64,000 nucleotides of DNA. Source: Branchipolynoe longqiensis (lineage: Eukaryota > Annelida > Polychaeta > Phyllodocida > Polynoidae). Below, one piece after another: positions 62,679 through 64,000 of this stretch. How positions within the stretch are numbered: the first letter of the stretch is position 1; each line of letters starts with the position of its first letter. The stretch covers positions 115,347,430 through 115,411,429 of the forward strand of contig CM059188.1 of the NCBI GenBank assembly GCA_030323885.1. Reading direction: 5' to 3'. The position numbers and the translations under genes were made by a program. The notes beneath the pieces were generated by a model. That model did not search any database and was not told where the DNA came from. It saw only the letters and a program-made list of their open reading frames with translations.

Positions 62679-63424
62679 TTTTATTGATCAGAAGATATAA
62701 GCTTGGATGATCGGGCTTGTTTTCAATGCGGGGCAGTTATCGGTTTGAGTTTCTTATAGTTATTATTTGTGATTAGTAATCGATGTTAGTTTTCTTGCTT
62801 TTTCTTGATAATAGTTGCAGGCTTTGGCAGCCATTTCGAATGTACTTCTTTCATGTGCTTTGATGTGACTCTTTTTATGTGACCAGACAAGAACCGATCA
62901 ATTTCCTTCGTGACACATCTGTGAAATTGAAATAATGTTCAAGACCAAAACAAGGTTCTCGAATCGGCCGATATTTAGTCCGTTTCATCCCCCCCCCCCC
63001 CCATACATACCAACACACACAATTTGTCCTTGATTAGTTTTAAATTGGAAATGTCGCCGTTAAATTCTCTTGTGAAACATTGCAACACAGGATGATGCTA
63101 TGTATGCTGCAGTTGTATGTGAAATTGAATGGTTTAAGAGAATGGCTCCTCACTTAACAAAAAAAAATTACAAAAAAAAAAATGGAATCTTCTCCTCCAC
63201 GACTGTCAGCACGCATCCAACTTCCGGGTCGTACACGAGACACTTCCGGTTCACACATGAGGGGAAATAACAGCGCGACGCCGGCGGACACCGCTTGGCA
63301 GCGGAACCGGACGTGAGGGTCACGACCCTGCAGTTGCTTCGCTGATTGGACCTATTGAGCGATAACACGAGTCAGGGACAATCTGTATCTGGGCACCCAG
63401 TGGCAGCATCACGCGCTGCACTCC
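62679..63424. other. No gene called; polyC run and a CpG-richer segment
   Basis: PolyC at 62988-63001. At 63190-63340 CpG dinucleotides are denser than nearby and ACTTCCGG occurs twice (63220 and 63242), a sequence that ETS-family factors bind in animal promoters. No coding region follows within the window, so a promoter is only a possibility. Confidence 0.35.
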
Positions 63425-63426
63425 CC

Positions 63427-63752
63427 AGACGCGGTGGCCCAATCGGTACAGCGCAGGGTTCTCGGTCGGAAGGTCAGGAGTTTTGAAGTCTTGGCCGAGT
63501 CAAACCAAAACCAATGACTTAGGAAATTTATACTTGTCGCTACCTAGGCTGTTGTTGAGCATTACTAGGAATATGACAAGGACTGCTTGGGTCAGTATCT
63601 GGATAATGTGACTGAGTGGGATATCGGATCATGGTGCTGCTGGCATGGTCTTCCAGTGGGACAGCATTATAAATGTTGCCATCAGTGCACACTGTCACAA
63701 TTCGGTACCCATACTGGCACTTTGCTGTTGCGAGAATGAAAAACCGAAACAA
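63427..63752 (+). mobile_element. SINE-A copy, type K head
   Basis: Head ACGCGGTGGCCCAATCGG; the tail region is diverged (GCTGTTGCGAGAATG). Confidence 0.8.
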
Positions 63753-63861
63753 CTAAGGCACCAGCCTGTAGCGACCACTATCGTGTTCGTCACGGTCCTG
63801 AACAGTGAGGGCCAGGTTCCAAGCCATGTGTGAAATAATCACCCACACAGAAGCAATCCAG

Positions 63862-63935
63862 GACAAGGATTGGTTAGTGATATGACCTTAAATGTTGCCA
63901 GGACGTCAAACTACACCAACCAACCAATCAACCAC
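63862..63935 (+). mobile_element. SINE-A tail
   Basis: GATATGACCTTAAATGTTGCC then ACGTCAAACTACACCAACCAACC; the body is missing except for a short GGATTGGTTA step. Confidence 0.7.
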
Positions 63936-63949
63936 ATACAGGTTCACAG

Positions 63950-64000
63950 ACGGATCTCTCAGTGGGGCAGCACTATAAAGTCGCCATGAGTAGGCACTGT
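63950..64000 (+). mobile_element. SINE-A body, cut by the window edge
   Basis: CTCAGTGGGGCAGCAC and TATAAAGTCGCCATGAG, running off the end. Confidence 0.75.

Overview
The window is 64 kb of eukaryotic, repeat-saturated intergenic DNA. No complete host gene could be supported. Every convincing coding stretch is a decayed transposable element. The rest is SINEs, short terminal-inverted-repeat (TIR) elements, LTR fragments, minisatellites and polyG/polyC tracts. A SINE family with a tRNA-like head and a V-like body (copies at 3.7, 24.1, 39.5 and 50.9/53.1 kb) resembles one I know as widespread in molluscs and other lophotrochozoans. With the tyrosine-recombinase, Mag-like and CsRN1-like retroelements, this suggests a marine invertebrate, most likely a lophotrochozoan (mollusc-like). 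That is inference from families, not a species call. Family names such as SINE-A, MITE-P and HE are labels made for this window.

Layout. 0.15-13 kb: short TIR elements (MITE-P, MITE-T), an HE tandem pair, SINE-A copies and a pogo-like MITE. 13-20 kb: pyrimidine-rich tracts, an inverted minisatellite, a LINE endonuclease relic and a second HE tandem pair holding a duplicated exon-like segment. 20.3-24.1 kb: a tyrosine-recombinase (DIRS/Ngaro-type) retrotransposon on the minus strand, split by an HE element. 25-29.5 kb: SINEs, an LTR-like repeat and MITE-T. 29.6-34.25 kb: a Mag-like Ty3/Gypsy element with a 5-bp target duplication, containing a second tyrosine-recombinase fragment and a TIR element. 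34.3-36.0 kb: a local duplication of about 870 bp. 36-44 kb: SINE-A, SINE-N, SINE-V and SINE-Q copies plus the 5' end of a second, CsRN1-like Gypsy element. 44.2-46.1 kb: a (GGT)-rich minisatellite. 46.6-50.7 kb: HE and SINE copies and a pogo-like element inside a SINE. 50.9-53.2 kb: a LINE inside a SINE-V. 53.2-55 kb: a MITE and a solo LTR. 55.3-55.9 kb: a SINE inside a SINE. 56-60.3 kb: four TIR elements, one carrying a LINE. 60.9-64 kb: SINEs and LINE fragments.

The parts do not form an operon or pathway. The window reads as a layered record of insertions whose order can be recovered from interrupted copies and target-site duplications. The least familiar signals are a group of TIR elements sharing a GGCCCTGTCACAC-like start while their interiors repeat family-specific words, and the HE family, which carries a terminal hairpin, sits at AATT sites and forms head-to-tail pairs. 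Boundaries were read by eye and are good to a few bases where a duplication is quoted, otherwise to about 10-30 bases.
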